Source of the DNA: Sporolactobacillus putidus
GTDB taxonomy: Bacteria > Bacillota > Bacilli > Bacillales > Sporolactobacillaceae
NCBI RefSeq assembly: GCF_014647035.1
Contig: NZ_BMOK01000005.1
Span: 124,001 to 188,000, forward strand
Length of the DNA: 64,000 nucleotides
Direction of reading: 5' to 3'
Under the pieces are notes generated by a model. It was given only the letters and a program-made list of their open reading frames with translations. It searched no databases and was not told the DNA's origin. Both the position numbers and the translations under genes were made by a program. Numbering within the stretch: position 1 is the stretch's first letter; each line of letters opens with the position of its first letter. This document shows positions 34,667 to 43,955 of this stretch, piece by piece.

Positions 34667-34694
34667 AAAAGGCAGCCTGAGAGGCTGCCTTTTA
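34667..34694. terminator. Bidirectional terminator between converging genes
   Basis: aaaaggcagcc / ggctgcctttt, 11-pair stem with A-run and T-run on either side. Serves the GerW-like gene (+) and the Lin0512 gene (-). Confidence 0.85.
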
Positions 34695-34724
34695 TGTTTT
34701 CAATGACTGGCACTTATTTCTGAA

Positions 34725-35084
34725 TCAATAGCCGACTTCAACAGAGGCGTTAACAATATACATCAGGTCATTCTTATCGTTTTTTTCCTTCAAAACAATG
34801 CCGCTCGGGGCCGCCATTCCGCCGTCCACCACATCAACCGTGACCGTTCCGTACGGTATTTCGGCTTTCACCTTGTCCGTATCCAGGAAATCCTTGTCGA
34901 GCGGGACGGCCAGACGAATGTTGACCTTCATGTTGTTCAGGTCATGGTCAGGCAGAAATTCGGTAATGCCGGGCATTGAGTTTTTATGGATGGCATCAAT
35001 GACCGCACGTACAGCCGCTGTTGTCACATCCTGGCCGTGAACATCAACCCCGACACCGGTTTCGATAAATAAAAGATGTTCCAT
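34725..35084 (-). CDS. Lin0512-family conserved hypothetical protein
   Basis: 119 residues from ATG 35084 with AAGGAGGAA SD. The frame extends upstream but without an SD. Opens HLLFIETGVGVDVHGQDVTT, then AVRAVIDAIHKNSMPGITEF and KVNIRLAVPLDKDFLDTDKV, the pattern of the Lin0512 family found in Firmicutes and Actinobacteria. Function unknown; it resembles ring-forming small proteins of the purine/GTP-cyclohydrolase superfamily type (weak inference). Confidence 0.7.
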   Translation of the reverse strand: MEHLLFIETGVGVDVHGQDVTTAAVRAVIDAIHKNSMPGITEFLPDHDLNNMKVNIRLAVPLDKDFLDTDKVKAEIPYGTVTVDVVDGGMAAPSGIVLKEKNDKNDLMYIVNASVEVGY

Positions 35085-35520
35085 AGTTATTCCTCCTTCT
35101 CGCCCATAGTCACATTCATTATAGCAGAACAAAAAAGTCACCCACAAATTCGTATGACTGAACACTATGTCAGAAGATACGACAAACTTGTACATTTTTT
35201 TTTGAAATGATCTAAACTTGGGAAGGCATGCAGGAAGAGATCAAAATGAGAGTTTCCTATGAAAGGAATATAGAATCAATCCGGCACCGCTGTTCTGCCT
35301 AAAAGAGACAGAGAAGTTGGGGATAGTTTCCATTTATATGCTGTATTCATAAAAAAGCGGGACGTTCAAGGTCGGAAATCAACTGAAAGGCGAACGTTTT
35401 TTCGAAAATGATCTTGAATTTTCGCCTTTTTTGTCTGCTTTTAATGTTTATTTTTTTTTATGGATAGGCTATAGTTAAATTTGTGAGTTGCGACATTAAA
35501 AAAAAACGGGGGGTTTTTTT
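35085..35520. other. Gene-free region before the BmpA gene
   Basis: Holds the - strand start region of the Lin0512 gene. It also has a perfect hairpin cgaaaat/attttcg (35402-35423) followed by a T-rich run, and before it a looser gacgttc...gaacgttttttc hairpin. These could be a leader attenuator of the nup operon or an old terminator. No purine or other riboswitch pattern is recognised here. Confidence 0.45.
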
Positions 35521-36606
35521 GTGTTCAAAAAGAGAATAGCGATCCTTGCAGCATGCGTCGTCGTCCTTGCGACCATTCTCGCAGGCTGCGGCAGCAAAAG
35601 CGGCACCACTTCAGGCACTTCCGGCAAGAGCGCTTTTAAAGCCGGAATGGTTACGGATACCGGCGGTGTGAATGACAAGTCCTTCAACCAATCTTCATGG
35701 GAAGGTCTGCAGAGCTTTGCCAAGGATAACCAGTTAAAAGTGGGTACGGATGTTAAGTATCTTCAATCGACGCAGGCATCCGATTATTCTCCAAACCTGA
35801 ATCAGCTCGTCCATCAGAATTATAATGTGGTCTTCGGCATTGGCTTCCTGATGCAGAATGATGTACAGAATGTAGCCGAACAGAATCCTAATGCTAAACT
35901 TGGCATTATTGATGCGGTTGCTGTAGGAAAGGACAATAAACCGCTGAAAAATGTGGCCAGCATGACGTTCAAAGAAGAGCAGGGTTCGTTCCTTGTCGGT
36001 GTTGTGGCCGGTATGATGACGAAAACAAACCAGGTTGGTTTTATCGGCGGCGTTAACTCGGCACTGATTAAAAAATTCGAAAATGGTTTCAAAGCCGGGG
36101 TCAAGGCGGTTAACCCGAAGGCGAGCATCGATGTCCAGTACGCAGGTGCCTTCAATGCTCCTGATAAGGGACAGGCCATTGCTTCAACGATGTATACGAA
36201 GGGCGCGGACATCATCTATGCTGCAGCAGGCGACACCGGAAACGGCGTATTTACCGAAGCAAAAGACCGGACAAAGAACGGAAAGAAGGTCTGGGTTATC
36301 GGTGTCGACAAGGATCAGTATGCTCAGGGACTTCCTCAAAACGTGACTTTAACTTCAATGGTTAAACGCGTAGACAAAGCCATCTATGATGTTGCAACGA
36401 AAGCCAAAGCAGGCAAATTCCCTGGCGGCCAGGTACTTATGTACGGGTTGAAAGAAAATGGTGTCGGCATCGCACCGACAACAAAGAACTTGCCTCAGAA
36501 GGTGCTTGATAGTGTGAATTCCTACAAACAGAAAATTATTGACGGCAGCATCAAGGTGCCGACGACAGACCAGGAATATCAGACATATCTTTCTAACTTG
36601 AAGTAA
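35521..36606 (+). CDS. nupN: BMP-family lipoprotein, nucleoside-binding component of ABC importer (NupN-type)
   Basis: 361 residues from GTG 35521 preceded by a GGGGGG SD. Lipoprotein signal peptide with lipobox LAGC (Cys about 23). BMP-family signature MVTDTGGVNDKSFNQSSWEG. Ends with YQTYLSNLK. Binds nucleosides outside the membrane for the downstream ATPase and two permeases, as in B. subtilis yufN-OPQ (nupNOPQ). A terminator follows before the ATPase gene, consistent with excess binding protein. Confidence 0.9.
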   Translation: MFKKRIAILAACVVVLATILAGCGSKSGTTSGTSGKSAFKAGMVTDTGGVNDKSFNQSSWEGLQSFAKDNQLKVGTDVKYLQSTQASDYSPNLNQLVHQNYNVVFGIGFLMQNDVQNVAEQNPNAKLGIIDAVAVGKDNKPLKNVASMTFKEEQGSFLVGVVAGMMTKTNQVGFIGGVNSALIKKFENGFKAGVKAVNPKASIDVQYAGAFNAPDKGQAIASTMYTKGADIIYAAAGDTGNGVFTEAKDRTKNGKKVWVIGVDKDQYAQGLPQNVTLTSMVKRVDKAIYDVATKAKAGKFPGGQVLMYGLKENGVGIAPTTKNLPQKVLDSVNSYKQKIIDGSIKVPTTDQEYQTYLSNLK

Positions 36607-36620
36607 GATGCATTGACCTG

Positions 36621-36663
36621 ATGGATGAGGCGGAAAGCGGCCCCATCCATCATTATTATTATT
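36621..36663 (+). terminator. Terminator after the BmpA gene
   Basis: gatggatgaggc / ggccccatccatc stem, loop ggaaagc region, then an AT-rich run (attattattattttt). Confidence 0.7.
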
Positions 36664-36690
36664 TTTAAGGCCGTTTCCTTAAGTGCTTGT

Positions 36691-36906
36691 TTAAAAAGTC
36701 ACCCAATGATAGGTCGAAATCCTGTGTTACGGTTCGTATCCCTTAGATAAGCCGCAGAATTTGATTTTTGCTTGTCATTCGTTGTTTTTTTAGATGCACA
36801 TCCGCATGATGACATAAATAGCCTCCATCCCAATATTCGGCACTCATTTTCATGCTTCTTTAGCGAATATAATGAGCGGCTGCATGGTTCATTGGGTCAC
36901 TTTTAA
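36691..36906. mobile_element. Candidate MITE-like element
   Basis: 216 bp bounded by inverted ends ttaaaaagtcacccaatga (36691-36709) and tcattgggtcacttttaa (36889-36906), matching with one mismatch and one indel. No gene inside. Lies between the lipoprotein and ATPase genes of one importer. Confidence 0.5.
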
Positions 36907-36957
36907 TCTATTTAATAATGAACATTGATTACATAATTTGAGATTGGAGACAGAGGA

Positions 36958-38481
36958 ATGCCCTACGCTATTGAAATGAAACATATCAGGAAAGAATTTC
37001 CCGGTATTATAGCCAATGACGACATTAACCTTCAAGTGGAGGAAGGAGAAATACATGCTCTTTTTGGGGAAAATGGGGCGGGGAAATCAACACTGATGAA
37101 TGTGCTGTTCGGCCTTTACCAGCCGGATGAAGGCGAAATCTATGTTCACGGGAAAAAAGTGCGGATCGCCGATCCGAATGACGCTAATCGTCTTGGAATC
37201 GGAATGGTTCATCAGCACTTCATGCTTGTCGAAAAATTTACAGTTGCTGAAAATATCATATTGGGCAGAGAGCCGACGATTCACGGAAGGCTGGATATGA
37301 CCAAAGCTGTAAAGATTGTCAGTGATCTGTCGGAAAAATACGGACTTGACGTTGATCCAATGAAAAAAGTTGAAGACATAACAGTGGGCATGCAGCAGCG
37401 TGTTGAGATTCTCAAGACACTGTACCGAGGGTCGGACATCCTGATTTTCGATGAGCCGACAGCAGTGCTGACGCCGCTTGAAATCAAAGAACTGATTGAC
37501 ATCATGAAGCGTCTTGTCAAAGAGGGCAAATCGATCATTCTGATTACCCACAAGCTTAAAGAGATCTTTGAGGCATGCGACCGCTGCACCGTCATCCGCC
37601 GCGGGAAAATAATCGGCACCATCGGCATCGGCGAGACGAATCCGAGCGACCTGGCAGATATGATGGTCGGCCGAAAGGTGAATGTCCGGATCAACAACGC
37701 GCCGTATGAGCCAAAGGAAAAAGTACTTGAGATCAGGGACCTGACGGTGCTGGATTCCAGAAAAGTCAAAGCAGTGAATCAGCTGAATCTGACCGTGCAC
37801 GGTGGTGAAATTATGGGCATCGCCGGTGTGGATGGCAATGGCCAGACGGAGCTGGTTGAAGCTATTGCGGGTCTTCGAAAAGTAAAAGAAGGCGCCATTG
37901 AAATCAACGGCAATGACGTGACCAACCATAAAACAAGAAAAATCATTGAAGCGGGACTGGGCTATATTCCCGAAGACCGGCAGAAACACGGGCTGGTGCT
38001 GGACTTTTCTATCGGTGAAAATATGGTTCTTCAGACCTACTACAAGAAACCCTATGCGTTTGCGGGCGTACTCAACAATAAAGTGATTTCAAAAAAAGCG
38101 AAACAGCTGATCCATGAATATGACGTGCGGACACCCGGTGAGAAAACCCTTGCGCGATCGCTTTCCGGAGGCAACCAGCAAAAAGTGATTGTCGCCCGGG
38201 AAGTAGACCGCAGCCCGCAGCTGCTTGTGGCGGCGCAGCCGACCCGCGGGCTCGATATCGGAGCGATTGAGTTTATTCATGGAAAACTGCTTGAAGAGAA
38301 GGAAAAAGGGAAAGCGGTACTTCTTGTTTCGTTTGAACTGGATGAAATTCTTCACTTGAGCGACCGTATTGCCGTCATTTTCGAAGGGCGTATTATTGAT
38401 ATTGTCAATCCGAAAGAAACAAATGAAAATGAACTCGGCTTGCTGATGGCCGGCCGCAAAAAAGAGGAGGCGCAGGCATGA
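36958..38481 (+). CDS. nupO: Nucleoside ABC importer ATPase (NupO-type)
   Basis: 507 residues with two ABC modules. The first has Walker A GENGAGKST (about 36-44), a signature replaced by ITVGMQQRVEI, and Walker B DILIFDEPTAVL. The second has degenerate Walker A GVDGNGQTE, signature LSGGNQQKVIVAREV, and RGLDIGA. This tandem, with one degenerate module, is typical of sugar/nucleoside importers (RbsA, NupO). Overlaps nupP by 4 nt. Confidence 0.92.
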   Translation: MPYAIEMKHIRKEFPGIIANDDINLQVEEGEIHALFGENGAGKSTLMNVLFGLYQPDEGEIYVHGKKVRIADPNDANRLGIGMVHQHFMLVEKFTVAENIILGREPTIHGRLDMTKAVKIVSDLSEKYGLDVDPMKKVEDITVGMQQRVEILKTLYRGSDILIFDEPTAVLTPLEIKELIDIMKRLVKEGKSIILITHKLKEIFEACDRCTVIRRGKIIGTIGIGETNPSDLADMMVGRKVNVRINNAPYEPKEKVLEIRDLTVLDSRKVKAVNQLNLTVHGGEIMGIAGVDGNGQTELVEAIAGLRKVKEGAIEINGNDVTNHKTRKIIEAGLGYIPEDRQKHGLVLDFSIGENMVLQTYYKKPYAFAGVLNNKVISKKAKQLIHEYDVRTPGEKTLARSLSGGNQQKVIVAREVDRSPQLLVAAQPTRGLDIGAIEFIHGKLLEEKEKGKAVLLVSFELDEILHLSDRIAVIFEGRIIDIVNPKETNENELGLLMAGRKKEEAQA

Positions 38482-39545
38482 GTAAAATGCTGAGTAAAAT
38501 TCAGTGGATGAAGCTTCTGGTGCCCATTGTGTCCGTGGTGCTGGGCCTGCTCTGCGGAGCCATTATCATGGTGGCTGCAGGGTACAATCCGCTTTTGGCC
38601 TATGGATCAATTGTTCAATCTATTTTTCTTCAACCCTATTATACGGGCGAAACCATCCGTGCCATGATTCCGCTTGTCCTGTCGGGACTTGCTGTAGCTT
38701 TCGCCTTCCGTACGGGTCTGTTCAATATCGGCGTTGAAGGACAGCTGCTTGTCGGATGGTTTGCATCGGTTGCGGCGGCGATTGTGTTTGAAGGGCTCCC
38801 CAAAGTTATTCTGCTTCCGCTCTGCATCATTGCAGGAGGGGCTGCCGGGGGGATATGGGGCTTCCTTCCGGGTTTCCTGAAAGCGCGGTTCAAAGTTCAT
38901 GAGGTTATTTCAACCATTATGATGAACTATATCGCCCTCTATACGACCAGCTATCTCATCAAAAATTTTCTCTATACGGAGGGCGAACGAACACCGACGA
39001 TTCCTTCGGCGGCATCGCTGGCTTCCCCGACCCTCGCCAATCTGACGCAGGGCTCCAGGCTGCACTGGGGCTTTATCGTTGCCATCCTCGCTGCGGTCGC
39101 CATGTGGTTTATCCTATGGAAAACAACGAGGGGTTATGAGCTCAGGGCGGTCGGCTTCAGCCCTGACGCCTCAAAATACGCGGGCATGAATGTCAGCCGC
39201 AATATTATTCTGTCGATGACTATTTCGGGCATATTTGCCGGACTCTCCGGTGCAATGGAAGGACTGGGCACATACCAGTATATGATGATTAATTCGACTT
39301 TTACCGGTATCGGGTTTAATGGAATTGCCGTTGCGCTTCTTGGGCTGAACACGCCTGTCGGTGTGATTCTCGCCGGAGCGCTGTTTGCGGGACTGCAGAC
39401 TGGCGGGCTGACGATGCAATCGGTGGCGGGCGTGCCTGTTGAGCTCATTCAAATCGTTATTGCACTTATTATTTTCTTTGTCGGATCAAGCTATGTAATT
39501 AAGTGGGCACTGCTTCGCTTTTCAATGAGGGGGCATAAAAATTGA
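38478..39545 (+). CDS. nupP: Nucleoside ABC importer permease (NupP-type)
   Basis: 355 residues, about ten hydrophobic helices, BPD_transp_2 family. Contains FRTGLFNIGVEGQLLVGWFA, the coupling-region motif common to these permeases, and GFNGIAVALLGLNTPVGV near the end. Start ATG overlaps the ATPase stop (ATGA). Pairs with NupQ to form the membrane channel. Confidence 0.9.
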   Translation: MSKMLSKIQWMKLLVPIVSVVLGLLCGAIIMVAAGYNPLLAYGSIVQSIFLQPYYTGETIRAMIPLVLSGLAVAFAFRTGLFNIGVEGQLLVGWFASVAAAIVFEGLPKVILLPLCIIAGGAAGGIWGFLPGFLKARFKVHEVISTIMMNYIALYTTSYLIKNFLYTEGERTPTIPSAASLASPTLANLTQGSRLHWGFIVAILAAVAMWFILWKTTRGYELRAVGFSPDASKYAGMNVSRNIILSMTISGIFAGLSGAMEGLGTYQYMMINSTFTGIGFNGIAVALLGLNTPVGVILAGALFAGLQTGGLTMQSVAGVPVELIQIVIALIIFFVGSSYVIKWALLRFSMRGHKN

Positions 39546-40507
39546 GTATACTTGAAGTCCTTGCGATCATTGTACCTTCGACGCTTTTAACCGCAGCTCC
39601 ATTAATTTTTACGGCACTGGGCGGTGTTTTTTCTGAGCGTTCCGGGGTTGTCAACATCGGCCTGGAAGGCTTGATGTCTGTCGGTGCATTCACCGCGGCA
39701 ATTGCCACGTTGTTCCTTGAACATGCGGGTTTTGGCAATGCCTCACCATGGATCGCCATTCTCATTGCGGCAGTTGCCGGAGCGATTTTTTCTTTGATCC
39801 ATGCCGTCGTGTCCATTACTTTCAGAGCGGATCAGACGGTCAGCGGCGTTGCCCTCAATTTTCTGGCAGCGGGACTTACGATATTTCTTGTTAAGCTGAT
39901 TTATAATGGGAATGGACAGACGCCTTACATTGCACACAATATTAATAAAATCAGCGTTCCTGTGCTGTCCAATATTCCGATCATCGGACCTATTTTCTTT
40001 CAGCAGGTCACCTATACGTCTTATCTCGCAATATTCGTGTCGTTTGTTGTCTGGTATATTATTTTTAAGACTTCTTTTGGTCTTCGTCTGCGCTCCGTCG
40101 GGGAGCACCCTGCCGCGGCAGACACGCTGGGTATCAATGTGACCCGTATGCGCTACATCGGCGTCATGCTGAGCGGCTTTTTCGGCGGGATCGGCGGCGC
40201 CGTTTACCTGGTGACGATTACGGCGAATTACAATGTTTCAACCATTGCCGGCCAGGGCTTCCTGGCGCTTGCTGCCATGGTTTTCGGCAAATGGCACCCG
40301 ATCGGCGCGATGGGCGCGTCTCTTTTCTTCGGGTTCGCACAGGCGCTCAGTATCACGAGCCAGCAAATTCCTTATATTGACAGGCTTCCATCAGTTGTGA
40401 TGATGGTCGCGCCGTATGTTCTGACGCTTATTGTTCTGACAGGATTTGTCGGGCGCGCCGAGCCCCCAAAGGCGGACGGGATACCGTATATCAAGGGACA
40501 GAGGTAA
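39542..40507 (+). CDS. nupQ: Nucleoside ABC importer permease (NupQ-type)
   Basis: 321 residues from TTG 39542 (TTGA overlap with the preceding stop, GAGGGGG SD). Same family as NupP. Motifs ERSGVVNIGLEGLMSVGAF and LRSVGEHPAAADTLGINV. About nine TM helices. Completes the importer. A strong terminator follows. Confidence 0.9.
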   Translation: MSILEVLAIIVPSTLLTAAPLIFTALGGVFSERSGVVNIGLEGLMSVGAFTAAIATLFLEHAGFGNASPWIAILIAAVAGAIFSLIHAVVSITFRADQTVSGVALNFLAAGLTIFLVKLIYNGNGQTPYIAHNINKISVPVLSNIPIIGPIFFQQVTYTSYLAIFVSFVVWYIIFKTSFGLRLRSVGEHPAAADTLGINVTRMRYIGVMLSGFFGGIGGAVYLVTITANYNVSTIAGQGFLALAAMVFGKWHPIGAMGASLFFGFAQALSITSQQIPYIDRLPSVVMMVAPYVLTLIVLTGFVGRAEPPKADGIPYIKGQR

Positions 40508-40536
40508 CGGCGATCGTCTGAAATTAATCAAATTAA

Positions 40537-40572
40537 TACCGCCGCTGTGATTAACGCACAGCGGTATTTTTT
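40537..40572 (+). terminator. Terminator of the nup operon
   Basis: taccgccgctgtg / cacagcggta stem with loop attaacg, followed by six T. Confidence 0.85.
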
Positions 40573-40861
40573 GTGCCGGGGCAGCGGGTGGTTGAAAACA
40601 GGCCGCTGACAAAAAAGTCGTTGTCCGGCAAATGAGATCCGGATCATCCGACAACGAATGCGGCCGATTAACCGAATCTATGAGAGCAAAAAAAATTTCA
40701 CATTTGCTGAATAATAGTAAAAAAATACGGAATTTGTCAGAGCACAAGATCTGTTTTTTCGCTATAATGAATTTACACAGCTTAACAGGCTGAAGATGTT
40801 TGAAAAACGGGCACGGAAGGACAGCGTTTTAAACAGTCTTCGGCAGATGGAGGATGGATTG

Positions 40862-41458
40862 ATGACAGCGATATGCCTTGTCAGGCATGGAGAGACGGAT
40901 TGGAATGCGATCGGCAGACTTCAGGGACGCGAAGATATCCCTCTGAATGCTAGAGGGAAGGAGCAGGCAAAAATAGTCGGACAGTATCTGCAAAATTCGA
41001 AATTCGCCGCTGTATTTACAAGTCCGCTGGCAAGGGCGAAGGAAACGGCACGGATTGTGAACAGATATGTGGGCGATCTTCCCCTGTTTGAAAGCAGCGA
41101 CTTTATCGAGAAGGACTACGGTCACGCATCGGGTATGACCGTTCAGGAGCGCGACAGCCATTTTCCGAACGGCGATATTCCGGGAATGGAATCGTTCAGT
41201 CATATAAAAGAGCGCGTGATGGGCGGACTGGAAAGGGTCAGAGAAAGATTTCCGGATCATCACATTCTGCTTGTTGCACACGGCGGCCTGATTAACGTCA
41301 TTCTGGCGGTACTGTCGGAAGGCAGAATTGGGACCGGAAAAACGAAACTGTTCAATACATGCATTAGTGATATCGTCTCAAACGGGAATTCCTGGAAAAT
41401 CATCGACTATAATCGGATCGATCATTTAGGCAGCTTCGCCAAAGTGACCAGCATCTGA
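40862..41458 (+). CDS. Histidine phosphatase family protein (PhoE/YhfR-like)
   Basis: 198 residues from ATG 40862 with GGAGG 8 nt upstream; the upstream frame to 40796 has no SD. RHG motif LVRHGETDWNAIGRLQGRED at the N-terminus supplies the catalytic His. The second His is in LLVAHGGLI. TSPLARAKETARI is the conserved Arg loop. Acts on phosphate esters: broad-specificity phosphatase or phosphoglycerate mutase-like; the short length favours a phosphatase. Confidence 0.88.
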   Translation: MTAICLVRHGETDWNAIGRLQGREDIPLNARGKEQAKIVGQYLQNSKFAAVFTSPLARAKETARIVNRYVGDLPLFESSDFIEKDYGHASGMTVQERDSHFPNGDIPGMESFSHIKERVMGGLERVRERFPDHHILLVAHGGLINVILAVLSEGRIGTGKTKLFNTCISDIVSNGNSWKIIDYNRIDHLGSFAKVTSI

Positions 41459-41476
41459 CCGAGCCGGAAGACGCAA

Positions 41477-41506
41477 CAAAAAAAGGAGCGAATCGCTCGC
41501 TCCTTT
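41477..41506 (-). terminator. Terminator of tRNA-Gly
   Basis: On the - strand: aaaggagcg / cgctccttt stem followed by seven T. It lies 15 nt past the tRNA end and may also stop the converging phosphatase transcript. Confidence 0.8.
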
Positions 41507-41520
41507 CCAGGATCTTTATA

Positions 41521-41591
41521 AGCGGGTGATGGGAATCGAACCCACGACGAGAGCTTGGGAAGCTCTAATTTTACCATTAAACTACACCCGC
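41521..41591 (-). tRNA. tRNA-Gly (anticodon CCC)
   Basis: 71 nt cloverleaf read on the - strand. Acceptor GCGGGTG/CACCCGC. D arm TAGTTTAATGGTAAAA. Anticodon arm AGAGC-TTCCCAA-GCTCT. T arm with GGTTCGATTCC. CCA is not encoded. Single tRNA with its own promoter and terminator. Confidence 0.95.
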
Positions 41592-41625
41592 ATGCCGTTG
41601 CCAATACTTCACAAAGACAAACAGT

Positions 41626-41654
41626 ATAATATAGGAAAATCTGTTTTTTGTCAA
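41626..41654 (-). promoter_or_regulatory. Promoter of tRNA-Gly
   Basis: On the - strand: TTGACA, 17-nt spacer, TATTAT, placed 35 nt before the tRNA 5' end. Confidence 0.8.
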
Positions 41655-41755
41655 TAACGGCTTTGAGAGAGAAGTGAGGCAGGCTTTACGGGAATTCGGC
41701 CAAGGCAAGATATAAAGCAGATCGGCAATAATTTGAAAGATGGGAGCGAAAGATA

Positions 41756-42025
41756 GTGAAAGCTATTTTAACGGTGATTGGCAAGGACAATGTGGGGATT
41801 ATTGCCGGCGTCAGCAGCCAGCTTGCGGATCTTCAGATCAATATTCTGGATGTGACTCAGACCATAATGAACGGCTACTTTACAATGATGATGATCCTCG
41901 ATTTATCGAAAGCAGCCGAAAACTTTGGCGAGATTAAAAAGGCGCTGGCCGATAAGGGCGAGGCGCTGAATGTCCAGATTAAAATTCAGAGAGAGGAAAT
42001 CTTTACTTCGATGCACAGTTTATGA
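41756..42025 (+). CDS. ACT-domain protein (UPF0237)
   Basis: 89 residues from GTG 41756. A single ACT fold: AILTVIGKDNVGIIAGVSSQ with the Gly-Ile ligand loop, then INILDVTQTIMNGYFTMMMI. UPF0237 proteins are small regulatory ACT proteins almost always next to a PFL/UPF0210 gene, as here. Probably senses an amino acid or forms a complex with its neighbour. Ligand unknown. Confidence 0.88.
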   Translation: MKAILTVIGKDNVGIIAGVSSQLADLQINILDVTQTIMNGYFTMMMILDLSKAAENFGEIKKALADKGEALNVQIKIQREEIFTSMHSL

Positions 42026-42046
42026 TACGGGGGTTTTTGAAAAACA

Positions 42047-43402
42047 ATGGAGACAACACAAATACTCGAAACAATCCGGATGATTGAGGAAGAAAAACTG
42101 GATATCCGGACGATAACCATGGGCATTTCTCTTTTAGACTGTATTGAAAGCGACGGAACGAAGGCAAGAAAAAAAATATATGACAAAATCACACGGCTTG
42201 CGGAAAACCTGGTAAAGACTGGTGAAGACATTGAAAACGAATTTGGCATCCCGATCATTCACAAACGCATATCTGTGACGCCGATAGCACTTGTCGCCGG
42301 CGCGTCTGAAGATGAGAACTATACCGCCTATGCCGAAACACTGGATAAGGCGGCAAAAGAGACCGGTGTCAATTTTATCGGCGGTTTCAGTGCACTTGTG
42401 CAGAAGGGGTATACGACCGGCGACCAGCGCCTGATTCAGTCGATTCCGGAAGCGCTCCGGACCACGGAGCTCGTCTGTTCTTCGGTCAATGTTGGCTCGA
42501 CGCGTACGGGGATCAACATGGACGCAGTCGGTGAAATGGGGCGTATTATCAGGAAAACGGCGGAACTGACGGCGGATCGGCAAGGGCTGGGATGCGCCAA
42601 ACTGGTTGTTTTTGCCAACGCTGTCGAAGATAATCCATTCATGGCTGGCGCTTTTCACGGCGTCGGGGAAGCCGATTGCGTCCTCAATGTGGGCGTCAGT
42701 GGACCTGGAGTAGTCAAAAGAGCGCTTGAAAAAGTAAAGGGGGAACGCTTCGATATTGTTTCGGAGACGATAAAGAAGATCGCATTTAAAATCACGCGAA
42801 TGGGCCAGCTCGTCGGCCACGAGGCTTCGTCACGTCTCGGTGTGCCGTTCGGCATTGTCGATCTTTCTCTTGCCCCCACCCCGGCTGTTGGCGATTCTGT
42901 CGCTCGTATTCTTGAAGAAATGGGCCTCGAGTCTTGCGGCACGCATGGAACGACGGCGGCTCTCGCTTTGCTGAATGACGCTGTAAAGAAGGGCGGAGTT
43001 ATGGCCTGCAGCCATGTCGGCGGTTTGAGCGGCGCCTTTATTCCGGTTTCCGAGGATGCGGGTATGATTGAAGCTGTAGAAGCTGGTTCTCTGAATCTTG
43101 AAAAGCTGGAAGCGATGACTGCGGTTTGCTCGGTCGGACTGGATATGATCGCCGTTCCCGGAGATACACCTGCCGAAACCATTTCCGCGATGATCGCCGA
43201 CGAAGCAGCCATCGGCGTGATTAATAATAAGACCACGGCTGTGCGGGTGATCCCCGCACCGGGCAAAAAGGTCGGAGACAATGTTGAATTTGGCGGGTTG
43301 CTCGGACGCGCACCGGTCATGGCGGTGAATAACCATTCGTCCGCGAATTTTATTTCGCGCGGCGGGCGTATCCCTGCCCCGATCCACTCCTTTAAAAATT
43401 AA
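42047..43402 (+). CDS. PFL-family protein (UPF0210)
   Basis: 451 residues, full length for UPF0210. Related to glycyl-radical (pyruvate formate-lyase) folds without an obvious radical Gly site. Conserved blocks: [66 protein letters not shown], and [18 protein letters not shown]. Twenty-one nt after the ACT gene. Biochemical role not established in this family. Confidence 0.88.
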   Translation: METTQILETIRMIEEEKLDIRTITMGISLLDCIESDGTKARKKIYDKITRLAENLVKTGEDIENEFGIPIIHKRISVTPIALVAGASEDENYTAYAETLDKAAKETGVNFIGGFSALVQKGYTTGDQRLIQSIPEALRTTELVCSSVNVGSTRTGINMDAVGEMGRIIRKTAELTADRQGLGCAKLVVFANAVEDNPFMAGAFHGVGEADCVLNVGVSGPGVVKRALEKVKGERFDIVSETIKKIAFKITRMGQLVGHEASSRLGVPFGIVDLSLAPTPAVGDSVARILEEMGLESCGTHGTTAALALLNDAVKKGGVMACSHVGGLSGAFIPVSEDAGMIEAVEAGSLNLEKLEAMTAVCSVGLDMIAVPGDTPAETISAMIADEAAIGVINNKTTAVRVIPAPGKKVGDNVEFGGLLGRAPVMAVNNHSSANFISRGGRIPAPIHSFKN

Positions 43403-43534
43403 AGAAAAATAGGTGGCGGGAAAGTTCAGATTGGCGGCTTTTCCAGAGACGGAGCATCAAACCTCATCAATTCTTTCAGCTTTGGTATAATAAGCTTATG
43501 GGTATTTTGCCAGCTGATTCTCATGAGCACGAAT

Positions 43535-43578
43535 CAAAAGGGATCCGCACGATTGCCCGCGGATCCCTTTTGATTTCT
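43535..43578 (-). terminator. Terminator of the SASP-like gene (bidirectional)
   Basis: caaaagggatccgc (43535-43548) / gcggatcccttttg (43559-43572), a 14-pair perfect stem directly downstream of the small - strand gene. Confidence 0.85.
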
Positions 43579-43749
43579 TTATTTATTTTGTTGCTTTGTT
43601 TCACTGACGCTGTCATCACCGGTTCTCTGAGCGCGTTCTTTTTCTTCAACCGAGTGTTCGTCAAGCGGCTGTGCAAATTCTTCTCCGGTTAAAGCAGCTG
43701 ACTGGGTTTGTTTGTTCAGCTGTTCGGCATTCGTTTCATGCTTTGGCAT
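43579..43749 (-). CDS. Small hydrophilic protein, gamma-type SASP-like
   Basis: 56 residues, ATG at 43749, stop at 43579, then a strong terminator. The opening PKHETNAEQLNKQTQSAA matches the repeat of gamma-type small acid-soluble spore proteins (E-T-N-A-Q-Q-V-x-K-Q-N-Q-x-S-A), followed by GEEFA, again like the SASP GTEFAS. No hydrophobic core; ends SETKQQNK. Such proteins are amino-acid reserves in spores, made in the forespore under sigma-G. The SD (gaag) is weak. It is shorter than Bacillus SspE, with one and a half repeats. Confidence 0.65.
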   Translation of the reverse strand: MPKHETNAEQLNKQTQSAALTGEEFAQPLDEHSVEEKERAQRTGDDSVSETKQQNK

Positions 43750-43955
43750 TTATTCTTCACGGCTTTCTGATAATTTTTGGCACTGTTGCTTCGCCGTTCA
43801 TTAGTATGGGCCGTTTTCATTCAATTATCCCCAAAGAGTCACGGCTTTTATTAAAACGCAACGGTATGGATGAAGGATCATATTCTGATAAAGAACATCA
43901 TTGTAAAAGGGAAAATAAGGAAATTGTCCATGCTTTGGAAGCAGGGGGTAACAAA

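Noticed and set aside
35196-35520. Purine riboswitch before the nucleoside importer
   Set aside because: Looked for the tat / tctacc / ggctac-type core and loop motifs; none present. Only simple hairpins.
37087-37989. 300-codon - strand frame inside nupO
   Set aside because: Antisense shadow of a clear ABC ATPase. No SD; Cys/His/Phe-rich composition typical of shadows.
43498-43692. 64-codon + strand frame with a hydrophobic stretch
   Set aside because: Runs through the perfect terminator hairpin and is antisense to the better-supported SASP-like gene.
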